From contig CAMLGG010000100.1 of assembly GCA_946479475.1 (NCBI GenBank), positions 1 through 16,954 on the forward strand: a stretch of 16,954 nucleotides of DNA, read 5' to 3'. Shown piece after piece: positions 7,785-14,399 of the stretch; position 1 is the first letter of the stretch, and every line of letters starts with the position of its first letter. The notes beneath the pieces are model-generated. The model saw nothing but the letters and a program-made list of their open reading frames with translations, was not told the origin of the DNA and did no database searches. The position numbers and the translations under genes were made by a program. The DNA comes from an uncultured Ideonella sp. (lineage in GTDB: Bacteria; Pseudomonadota; Gammaproteobacteria; Burkholderiales; Burkholderiaceae).

Positions 7785-8387
7785 ATGCTGCCCTTCGTGC
7801 CCTGGACCATCCGACCCCGACCGGCCGCGCCCGCCGTACGCGAAGGCCTGGCGTGGCTCGATGCGGCCTACCGGCAGGAGGGCGAGTCGGTCTACCGCTA
7901 CGCCCTCGCGCTCTCGGGCGACACGGCGCTGGCGGCCGACGCCACCCATGAGGCCTTCGTTGCGTTGGCCCAGTCGCCGGGCGGATATGACCCCGCGCTG
8001 GGCAGCCTCGGCGCCTACCTCGCGGGCATTGCCCGCCACCAGCTGCTGGCCGCATGGAGGCTGCGCGACCGCCACGTCGCCTGGGATGGCCACACCGATC
8101 CCGACGAGGACGACGACCGCGCCGCCGACCCGACCCACCCGCTGGCGCCGGACCGGGAAGCCACGCTGATCGGCGAGCAGACCCTGGAGGCGCTGTGGGC
8201 AGGCATCCGCGCCTTGCCCTGGCCCTTTCGCGAAGCCCTGGTGCTGGTGGACCTGCAGGAGCGGCCGTATGCCGAGGCCGCGCGCATCGCCGGCATCGAG
8301 CTCAACACCTTGCGCACGCGGGTGCACCGCGCGCGCCGCCGCCTGGCCGCGCACCTGACGGGCCGGGCGGACGGCGCGCAGGAGTGA
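7785..8387 (+). CDS. ECF-family RNA polymerase sigma factor (system 2)
   Basis: 200 residues. Region 2 covers about 20-95 (EGESVYRYALALSGD, ADATHEAFVALAQ, GAYLAGIARHQLLA) and region 4 about 135-190 (LPWPFREALVLVDLQERPY, then the helix-turn-helix AEAARIAGIELNTLRTRVH and RARRRLAAHL). The linker is unusually acidic (DPDEDDDRAADP). ATG 7785 is the first start that gives a normal ECF N-terminus; a GGGGAGGA ribosome site lies 16 bases upstream, farther than usual. The open frame runs back to 7626, but that part is compositionally random. It is followed after 5 bases by the anti-sigma-like gene. The protein clearly differs from the ECF factor at 5383, so the two are not a recent duplication. The signal is unknown. 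Confidence 0.92.
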   Translation: MLPFVPWTIRPRPAAPAVREGLAWLDAAYRQEGESVYRYALALSGDTALAADATHEAFVALAQSPGGYDPALGSLGAYLAGIARHQLLAAWRLRDRHVAWDGHTDPDEDDDRAADPTHPLAPDREATLIGEQTLEALWAGIRALPWPFREALVLVDLQERPYAEAARIAGIELNTLRTRVHRARRRLAAHLTGRADGAQE

Positions 8388-8392
8388 ACGAC

Positions 8393-8989
8393 ATGAACCA
8401 CGACTCTCGCCATGGCCTGCTGCCCGACGACGATGCGCCATCTCCCGGGCTGGCCGCTGCCCTCGCACGCCTTCGCGACGACCTCGACGCGACGCCGGTC
8501 CCGCCCTCGATCTGGCGCCGCGTCGCGGCCCACGCCCGGCCCGTGCCGGTCGAGCAGGCCGTCCCGGCCAGCGGGCCGGCAGCCCCGCGCCGTGGCCCCG
8601 CCTGGTCGACCTGGGCGACGCTCGCTGCGGCCGGCCTCGCGCTGGTGCTGGTCTGGTTCGCCGGCCCGGGGCGCCACCGCGCCACCGCGCCTTCGCCGTC
8701 GCAACCCAACCTGACCGACGCAGGCGCGAGCGCCATCGGCGCGGGCCCGGTGGGCCGAGTGCCGCGTGCGAGCGGCTTCGTGCCGGTGGCCTCGCCCGAA
8801 CGCTTCGCCGAGCTCTGGCAGGGCGGGGCCGAGGCCGCGCCGGCGTGGGTGGTCCGGACCGAGCTGCCGCGCGAGCGGCTGGCCGAACTCGGCCTGCCCT
8901 ACGACCCGGCGCGCGCCGGCGACCTCGTCCATGCCGAACTGCTGATGCACCCCTCCGGCGACGTGCTGGCCGTGCGCCTGACCCGCTGA
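8393..8989 (+). CDS. Single-pass membrane protein, putative anti-sigma factor (system 2)
   Basis: 198 residues. The cytoplasmic N-terminal 70 residues include PGLAAALARLRDDLDATPVPPSIWRRV, followed by a membrane helix at about 72-90 (STWATLAAAGLALVLVWF) and a periplasmic C-terminal domain with VVRTELPRERLAELGLPYDP and AELLMHPSGDVLAVRL. Topology and position directly after an ECF sigma gene (5-base gap) fit an anti-sigma factor with a periplasmic sensing domain. No zinc motif is seen in the N-terminal part. ATG 8393 has GGAG 8 bases upstream at the end of the sigma gene; a GTG at 8384 is in frame but overlaps that site. The next gene follows after 34 bases and probably belongs to the same operon. 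Sigma binding is inferred from context. Confidence 0.85.
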   Translation: MNHDSRHGLLPDDDAPSPGLAAALARLRDDLDATPVPPSIWRRVAAHARPVPVEQAVPASGPAAPRRGPAWSTWATLAAAGLALVLVWFAGPGRHRATAPSPSQPNLTDAGASAIGAGPVGRVPRASGFVPVASPERFAELWQGGAEAAPAWVVRTELPRERLAELGLPYDPARAGDLVHAELLMHPSGDVLAVRLTR

Positions 8990-9023
8990 ACCGCCACCCG
9001 AGCATCCACCCCAGGAGACCACG

Positions 9024-10172
9024 ATGAATCCCCGACACTTCCCCCGCCGCTGGCACGCGCTGGCCGCTGCCGCAGCACTGGCGTTCGCCTCTGCGGGCGC
9101 CCTGGCCGGCGAGAGCATCGACGACGTCGTCCACATGGCCCTGGCCGGCGCCGCGATGGACATGGACTTCGACATGGACTTCGACGACGCCAGCTTCGAC
9201 TTCGCCTCCGACGAGATGGGCAGCGAGCGCGTCGTCAAGGGCGCCCCCTATTGCGCGGACGCCGTGCACGAGACGGTGCAGACGCTCACCGACGGCAACC
9301 GCATCGTGCGCAAGCAGCAGACGCGCCTGTGCCGCGACGGCGAGGGCCGCACGCGCCAGGAGGTCGAGCGCAACGGCCGCAAGGTCGTCTGGCTGCGCGA
9401 CCCGGTGGCGAAGCAGGGCTGGGTGCTGGACCCGCAGCGAAAGACCGCGCGCCGCCTTGGCCACTTCGGCCACGCGATGTGGTTCAACGATTCGGCCATG
9501 GGCGCGGTGCAGGCAGAGGAGTGGCGGGCCTTTGCCGAGAAGGTCCGCGAGCAGGCCCGGGCCGACGCGGAGCAGGCTCGCCAGCAGGCGGAGCAGGCGC
9601 GGGAACAGGCCCGGCAGATGAGGGAGCAGGCCCGGGAGCAGGCGCGCGGCGCGCCTTCGTCGCAGCCGCAGCCCGTCGTGATCTCGCGTGGCTCGCCGAC
9701 CGAGATCCAGGTGCTGCGGATCAACGACGCGGCGCCCGTCCCGCCGGTGCCTCCCGTGCCCCCCGTGCCGCCGGTGGTCGGCTGGCAGGCCCAGCGGGCC
9801 GCACCGCGCGGCGCCGGCGTGGTGAGCTCGCTGGGCAGCAAGGACATCGAGGGCCTGCGCGCCAACGGTGAGCGCACCACCTGGACGATCGAGGCCGGCA
9901 AGGTCGGCAACGAGAAGCCGATCCAGATCACCCGCGAGGTGTGGACCTCGCCCGAGCTGCTGCTGACGGTGATGACGCGTGACGCCGATCCGCGCCGCGG
10001 CGAGACGATCTACCGCCTGGCCAACCTCAAGCGCGGCGAGCCCGATGCGGCGCTGATGAAGGTCCCGGCCGACTATGCGACCAGCGGCGGCGAAGCCGCT
10101 TCTTCGCCCCGGCCTGCTCCGGCGCCCCGGCCGAAGACGGCGCCCGGCGCGAGCACGCCCGGCAAGGGCTGA
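9024..10172 (+). CDS. Exported coiled-coil protein of ECF system 2
   Basis: 382 residues with a signal peptide (hydrophobic ALAAAAALAFASAG, likely cleavage after ALA near residue 29). Parts in order: an acidic Met/Asp/Phe run (MDMDFDMDFDD, 45-55); a conserved-looking module (about 69-145) with HETVQTLTDGNRIVRK, RDGEGRTRQE and WVLDPQRKTARRL; a helical, Arg/Gln/Glu/Ala-rich coiled-coil segment (172-209); a PPV repeat (239-252); and a C-terminal module with GERTTWTIEAGKVGNEKPI, WTSPELLLTVMTRDADPR and MKVPADY. The two flanking modules resemble a family of exported proteins of unknown function in which similar TDGNRI and GNE-PI...SPEL...SDPR motifs recur; this is recollection, not a search. Start ATG 9024 has AGGAG 7 bases upstream. 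It is probably the periplasmic output or sensor of the sigma/anti-sigma pair. The low-complexity middle differs from the rest and may be a local expansion. Confidence 0.85.
   Translation: MNPRHFPRRWHALAAAAALAFASAGALAGESIDDVVHMALAGAAMDMDFDMDFDDASFDFASDEMGSERVVKGAPYCADAVHETVQTLTDGNRIVRKQQTRLCRDGEGRTRQEVERNGRKVVWLRDPVAKQGWVLDPQRKTARRLGHFGHAMWFNDSAMGAVQAEEWRAFAEKVREQARADAEQARQQAEQAREQARQMREQAREQARGAPSSQPQPVVISRGSPTEIQVLRINDAAPVPPVPPVPPVPPVVGWQAQRAAPRGAGVVSSLGSKDIEGLRANGERTTWTIEAGKVGNEKPIQITREVWTSPELLLTVMTRDADPRRGETIYRLANLKRGEPDAALMKVPADYATSGGEAASSPRPAPAPRPKTAPGASTPGKG
9549..9647 (+). repeat. In-gene degenerate GAGCAGGC-type tandem repeat
   Basis: Variants of GAGCAGGCSCGG recur about eight times in this stretch, encoding E-Q-A-R units in the coiled coil of the exported protein. 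The unit is about 12 bases with some 3- and 6-base shifts. It keeps the frame throughout, so length changes by slippage would lengthen or shorten the helix without breaking the gene. Confidence 0.7.
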
Positions 10173-10179
10173 CGGGCCC

Positions 10180-11265
10180 CTAGCGTGGCGCGAGGAAGAC
10201 CTTCTCGATGTCGACGGTGCCGCGCAGTCCCACGTCGTTGGCATGGTCGGCCAGCCAGCGCTCGCCGGCCACTCGGCCGAGCTGGAACAGGGCCTGCAGC
10301 AGGCGCGGATCGGTGTTGAGCTTGCTGCTGGCGTTGTAGGGCGCGAGGCCCCGCTCGTCGGCGATGCGGTGCAGGCGCAGGTCCTTGTAGCGCGTCGGGT
10401 CGACCTTGCGCTCGCGCACGAGCTTCTGCACGAAGGCGATGGCGCGCATCTCGGCCGTCAGGCTGGCGTTGAAGGTGATCTCGTTGAGGCGATCGGCGAT
10501 GTCGGCCGCGCTCATCGGCAGGGACTCGCGGCGCAGCGGGTTGATCTGCACCAGCAGCACGTCGTGCGTGGGCGTGCCGTAGACCAGGGGCCAGAGCGCC
10601 GGGTTGCCGCTGAAGCCGCCGTCCCAGTACGGCTCGCCGTCTATCGTGACGGCCTGGCTGGACTGCGGCAGGCAGGCGGAGGCCATCAGCGCATCCAGGC
10701 TCAGCTCCTCGCCGCCGAAGACGCGCGGCTGGCCGGTGCGCACGGCGGTAGCGGTGACGAACACCTGGAGCGGGCCGCGCTTGAGGGCCGCCTCGTCGAC
10801 GTGGCGTTGCACGATGTCGCGCAAGGGGCTGAGGTTGAAGGGGTTGAGCTGGTAGGGGCTCCACAGGCGCCACCAGCCCTCCCACAGCGCGTAGCCGGGC
10901 CACTGGTCGCGGTTGAAGGCCCAGGGCGGCGTCGGCAGGGCCGTCGGCGGCTGCGGCATCGACTTGCCCCAGCCCTGTTCGATCCCGCCGATGGCGCCCC
11001 AGAACGAGGCGAGTGCCTCGCGCGCACCGGAGCGGCCGCCGTGCGCCCAGCCGCTCGCCATGACCGCGGCGTTCATCGCGCCCGCGCTGGTGCCCGAGAT
11101 GCCGTCGGGCTGCAGGCGCTCGTCCTCCAGCAGCGCATCGAGGGCGCCCCAGGTGAAGGCGCCGTGCGAGCCGCCCCCTTGCAGGGCGAGGTCGATCAAT
11201 CGGGGGGCACGTCGGCGCCGCGACGAGGCGCGCTGCGGCGGCAGCACAGGGGCCGAGGAGGGCAT
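10180..11265 (-). CDS. Patatin-like phospholipase
   Basis: 361 residues. The patatin Ser-Asp dyad is intact: oxyanion motif GGGSHG (30-35), nucleophile motif GTSAG with S60, and DGG with D215 in YWDGGFSGNPAL. Members hydrolyse acyl esters of phospholipids or neutral lipids. There is no signal peptide: the N-terminus is proline- and arginine-rich ([10 protein letters not shown]), so the enzyme is probably cytosolic or peripheral. Start ATG 11265 lacks a clear ribosome site and is 22 bases downstream of the oxygenase stop, so translational coupling within the operon is likely. It is the last gene of the protease-oxygenase-patatin run and ends 7 bases from the convergent exported-protein gene. 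Family identity is firm; the lipid substrate is unknown. Confidence 0.93.
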   Translation of the reverse strand: MPSSAPVLPPQRASSRRRRAPRLIDLALQGGGSHGAFTWGALDALLEDERLQPDGISGTSAGAMNAAVMASGWAHGGRSGAREALASFWGAIGGIEQGWGKSMPQPPTALPTPPWAFNRDQWPGYALWEGWWRLWSPYQLNPFNLSPLRDIVQRHVDEAALKRGPLQVFVTATAVRTGQPRVFGGEELSLDALMASACLPQSSQAVTIDGEPYWDGGFSGNPALWPLVYGTPTHDVLLVQINPLRRESLPMSAADIADRLNEITFNASLTAEMRAIAFVQKLVRERKVDPTRYKDLRLHRIADERGLAPYNASSKLNTDPRLLQALFQLGRVAGERWLADHANDVGLRGTVDIEKVFLAPR

Positions 11266-11287
11266 CGGCAGATGCTAATGCGCCGGG

Positions 11288-11998
11288 TCAGCGGGACGCG
11301 GGGCGGTTTCCGTAAAGTTGATCGGCGCGATTGAGCAGGATCCAGCTGGTCAGGATGTACTTGTCGCCCGAAACCGGGGTGCACCCGCGGTGGGTGTGGG
11401 TGAAGTAGGCCGGTGCGATCACCATGCGGCCGGCCTTGGGCTGGATGGCGCGCTGCTGGTAGAAGAACTCGGTCTGGCCGCCTTGCTCGACGTCGTTCAG
11501 GTAGAACATGAACAGCAGGGTGCGGTGCAGCGCCTCGGCGTTCGCTTCGGGGAAGACCTCGCAGTGCCAGTAGTTGTAGTTGCCGACGCCGCGGTCGTAC
11601 TTCTGCGCCTGCACGTTGCCCAGGCGGTAGAGCGCGCGCATCAGGTCGGCCGTCTTGGGCGCGCCGACCTCGGGGTAGTTCTCGTGCGTCAACGACACCG
11701 GCTGGCCGGTCTCGGGGTGGGCCAGCGTCAGTGCCAGCGGGGCAATGAGTGCGAAGTGGTAGGTGCGGAAGTACTGCTCGGCGTGGCGCGTGGTCGCCTT
11801 CAGCACGTGCGCGAGGTCGGCCTGACACTCCGCATGCTGGTTCAGGACCAGGTCGGTGCTGATCTTCTTCGTGCGGTCGACGCCGCCGCCGGTGTGGCCC
11901 GGGATCTTGTGCCGGCTGGCCTCGAAGCGCTCGATGAAGCCCCGGCAGAAGTCCGCGTCGAGCGCGTCGTCGTAGACCTCGATGAAATCGGGACTCAC
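11288..11998 (-). CDS. 2OG-Fe(II) oxygenase, prolyl 4-hydroxylase-like
   Basis: 236 residues from the GTG start. The double-stranded beta-helix core shows the first two iron ligands as H145-C-E147 (WHCEVFPEA), then RTLLFMFYLNDVEQGGQTEF, the distal ligand H203 in HTHRGCTPV, and the 2-oxoglutarate-binding basic residue as K213 in GDKYILTSW. The usual motif is HxD; here the acidic ligand is glutamate. The family couples 2-oxoglutarate decarboxylation to hydroxylation of proteins or small molecules; the substrate is unknown. GTG 11998 (SPDFIEVYDDALD) is preferred over an ATG at 12046, because the extra residues (PRWPPPRSRPERS) lie over the end of the protease gene and look random. It begins 7 bases after the protease stop and is followed after 22 bases by the patatin gene. 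Confidence 0.88.
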   Translation of the reverse strand: MSPDFIEVYDDALDADFCRGFIERFEASRHKIPGHTGGGVDRTKKISTDLVLNQHAECQADLAHVLKATTRHAEQYFRTYHFALIAPLALTLAHPETGQPVSLTHENYPEVGAPKTADLMRALYRLGNVQAQKYDRGVGNYNYWHCEVFPEANAEALHRTLLFMFYLNDVEQGGQTEFFYQQRAIQPKAGRMVIAPAYFTHTHRGCTPVSGDKYILTSWILLNRADQLYGNRPASR

Positions 11999-12005
11999 GG
12001 AGCGC

Positions 12006-13421
12006 TCAGGGCGCGACCGCGGCGGCGGCCACCGCGGCCGCCGCATCCACCAGCCCGCCGCCGCAGCCGCCGCGGCACTGCGCGGGCGGGATGGGGCGCG
12101 CAGTGGCCTTGAGCAGGCTCTGCACGCGGTCGGGCTCCAGGCGGGGATTCACCGACAGCATCAGCGCGGCCACGGCGGCCACGTGCGGGGCGGCCATCGA
12201 GGTCCCCTGCATGTAGGCCAGCACGTCGGTGCCGGGGCGGCGGGCGCCGTCGTTGTAGGTCGAAAGGATGCCGTTCTCGGCGGCGCCCACCATGTCTCCA
12301 CCCGGAGCGGCGACGGTGATGTGGCGGCCGAAGTTGGAGTAGTAGGTCTTGCGGCCTTCGCGGTTGCTCGCGGCGACCGCGACCACGCCTCGGCAGCCGG
12401 CCGGGCTGATGCGGGAGACATCGATGTCGCTGTTGCCCGCGGCCGCGACCACCACGGTGCCCACCGCGCGCACCGCGTCGATGGCGGCCTGGAAGGCCTT
12501 GCTGCATCTGTTCACGCTGCCGAGCGAAAGGTTGATCACCCGGGCCGGGTGCGGGTTGGCCGGCACGCCGTGCACCGGCAGGCCGGCGGCCCAGACCATG
12601 CCGTCGATGATGTCCGAGGTATAGGCGCCGCAGCGGCCGCTGACGCGCACCGGCAGCACCTTCGCCTTGGGCGCGATGCCGGTCACGCCGATGCCGTTGT
12701 TCGACACGGCAGCGATGGTGCCGGCGATGTGCGTGCCGTGCCAGCTGCTGTCGTCGGGGTCGGCCTGCGAGGTGCCGCACTGGCCGGCGGTGGTCCAGTT
12801 GCCTTCGTCCCAGGCCTGGGCGTCGCGGCCGTCGCCGTCGCGCGCCACGGCGCGCTTGGAGACGAAGTCGTAGCCCGGGAGCAGGTTGGGCACGAGGTCG
12901 ACGTGCGGACGCACGCCGCTGTCGACGACCGCCACCACCACGCCGGCACCCTTGGACATCGCCCAGGCGCCGGGCAGGTCGATGCCGCCCTCTGCCTCGG
13001 TGAGGTTCCACTGCTCGGCGACGTGCTTGTCGTCGGACAGCCCCATCGGCACCATCACCACGTCGGGCTCGACGTAGTCGATGCGCTCGTCGAGCCGGGC
13101 GATCTCGTCGGAGAGTTGGCGCAGCACCGCATCGGGCAGCACCTTGCTCAGCTGCATCAGGTGGCCGCCCCGGGCGAGCCGGCGCAGCTGGCCCAGGCTC
13201 ACGCCATGGCGCGCAGCCAGGACCCGGGCCTTGGCGATCAGCTCCGGGTCGAGCATCGCGTCGCTCTTGACCCGCACGATCAGCCCGCCGCTGAACTCGG
13301 GCACGGTCTCCTTGTGCACGCGGCCGCTGCGCGTGGCCGCCTGCGCCTGCGAGGCCAGGCCGGTGCCGAGCAGGGCGACCATGGCGGCCAGCGCCAGGGT
13401 GCGGCAAAGAGGTTGGTTCAT
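12006..13421 (-). CDS. Secreted subtilisin-like serine protease (S8 family)
   Basis: 471 residues. A signal peptide (MNQPLCRTLALAAMVALLG, cleavage after AQA near residue 28) is followed by a propeptide of about 100 residues (from about 35 to 130, with FSGGLIVRVKSD) and the catalytic domain. The triad is complete: D167 in VVDSGVRPH, H228 in SWHGTHIAGT and S408 in GTSMAAPHVAA. The oxyanion region AAAGNSD is also present. Several cysteines in the mature part suggest disulfides and export. The protein ends in a very alanine-rich tail after CGGGLVDAA. ATG 13421 is chosen because it opens the signal peptide, with GGAG about 10 bases upstream; the open frame continues to 13487 without signal-like features. 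It is first gene of the operon with the oxygenase and the patatin, and divergent to the response regulator. Confidence 0.95.
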   Translation of the reverse strand: MNQPLCRTLALAAMVALLGTGLASQAQAATRSGRVHKETVPEFSGGLIVRVKSDAMLDPELIAKARVLAARHGVSLGQLRRLARGGHLMQLSKVLPDAVLRQLSDEIARLDERIDYVEPDVVMVPMGLSDDKHVAEQWNLTEAEGGIDLPGAWAMSKGAGVVVAVVDSGVRPHVDLVPNLLPGYDFVSKRAVARDGDGRDAQAWDEGNWTTAGQCGTSQADPDDSSWHGTHIAGTIAAVSNNGIGVTGIAPKAKVLPVRVSGRCGAYTSDIIDGMVWAAGLPVHGVPANPHPARVINLSLGSVNRCSKAFQAAIDAVRAVGTVVVAAAGNSDIDVSRISPAGCRGVVAVAASNREGRKTYYSNFGRHITVAAPGGDMVGAAENGILSTYNDGARRPGTDVLAYMQGTSMAAPHVAAVAALMLSVNPRLEPDRVQSLLKATARPIPPAQCRGGCGGGLVDAAAAVAAAAVAP

Positions 13422-13521
13422 CACGACGAGGCTCCGAACTTGTGGCTGGACGTCGCCACGCGCCCAGGGGTGGCGGGCGTGCAGCAATCCACGCAGTCAA
13501 GCAGATACTATGCCCGGGCCC

Positions 13522-13584
13522 TGTCCTGATCTTCAAGGATCGTCATCATCCGGGTGGGCACACGATGCCGCAATAATCAGGACA
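13522..13584. promoter_or_regulatory. Spaced 9-bp inverted repeat between protease and response regulator
   Basis: TGTCCTGAT (13522-13530) and ATCAGGACA (13576-13584) are exact inverted copies 45 bases apart, in the 269-base gap between divergent genes. The right arm overlaps AATAAT (13572-13577), a 5-of-6 match to a -10 element on the plus strand; no convincing -35 accompanies it. The arms could be paired operator half-sites for one regulator, possibly the response regulator itself, acting on both genes. The rest of the gap shows no gene. Confidence 0.45.
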
Positions 13585-13690
13585 TGACCGGAGGCCGGAT
13601 TGTGCGGCCGCCGAGTCCTCACGAGTATGGCGTTTTCCACGCCTCCCGGCTCCTCGGCTAGGGGGTGGCGGCGTCCGCAGGAGCGAAGTT

Positions 13691-14392
13691 TTGGCGCTGA
13701 TCTATCTGCTGGAAGACGATCCCGATTGCTCGGCCAGCGTCGAGCAGTGGCTGGCACGCGCCGGCCATCAGGTGAAGACCTTCGGTCGTCCGCACGAGTT
13801 CTTCTACGAGGTGAGCAAGCAGGCCCCGCGCTGCGCGGTGGTCGACTGGCGGCTGCCCGAGATGGAGGGCATCGATGTCGTGGCACGGCTGCGACAGCTG
13901 CTCGCCTCGGGCGTCGGCGTGGTCATGCTGACCGGGCTGGACACCGAGGAGAGCGTCGTGCGCGCGCTCAAGGCGGGTGCGGACGACTACATCGTCAAGC
14001 CCGGATCCGAGTCGGTGGTGGTGGCCCGCATCGAGGCGCTCCTGCGCCGCATGACGCCGGCGGCCTCCACGCTGACGCAGATCGAGCGGCCGCCCTACAG
14101 GCTCGACTTCGGCCGGCGCGAGGTGAGCGTCGAGGGTCGGGCGATCGAGCTCGCGCCGCGCGAGTTCGACCTCGCCTGGATCCTCTTCAGCGAGCCCGCC
14201 CGACTGTTCACGCGCCAGGAGCTGCTGGCGGCGGTCTGGGGCCGCAACCACGAGGCCGGCGTGCACACCGTGGCGCAGCACGTCTACCTCATCCGCCGCA
14301 AGCTTGCACTGACCGAGCACGGCTTCCGCCTCAACGCGGTGTACGGCACCGGCTACCGACTCGAGCTGCCCTCCGCGACGGCCGCAGCCTGA
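13691..14392 (+). CDS. OmpR-type response regulator
   Basis: 233 residues. The receiver domain (1-120) has the acidic pocket E8-D9-D10, phospho-acceptor D52 in VVDWRLP, switch T81 in MLTG and K103 in YIVKPG, so it is fully canonical. A winged-helix DNA-binding domain follows (about 133-228; ELAPREFDLAWILF, FTRQELLAAVWG, HTVAQHVYLIRRKL, YGTGYRLEL). The start is a TTG at 13691: GCAGGAG lies 7 bases upstream and the receiver begins right there (ALIYLLEDD); no ATG or GTG gives a complete receiver. The kinase-like gene follows after 7 bases. Because all phosphorylation residues are intact while the partner kinase lacks its histidine, the phospho-donor is unclear. Targets may include its own divergent promoter region. 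Confidence 0.94.
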   Translation: MALIYLLEDDPDCSASVEQWLARAGHQVKTFGRPHEFFYEVSKQAPRCAVVDWRLPEMEGIDVVARLRQLLASGVGVVMLTGLDTEESVVRALKAGADDYIVKPGSESVVVARIEALLRRMTPAASTLTQIERPPYRLDFGRREVSVEGRAIELAPREFDLAWILFSEPARLFTRQELLAAVWGRNHEAGVHTVAQHVYLIRRKLALTEHGFRLNAVYGTGYRLELPSATAAA

Positions 14393-14399
14393 AGCCTTC

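Noticed and set aside
7779..10244. An 821-codon open frame antisense to ECF system 2
   Set aside because: It is antisense to three well-supported genes with ribosome sites; the composition is typical of the complement of high-GC codons.
11998..12046. Longer ATG start for the 2OG oxygenase
   Set aside because: The extra 16 residues overlap the end of the protease gene, are arginine/proline-rich, and precede a sensible GTG start at the usual family N-terminus.
13472..13500. A TTGACT -35-like hexamer upstream of the protease gene
   Set aside because: No acceptable -10 lies at the right distance (the position reads CCCGCC).
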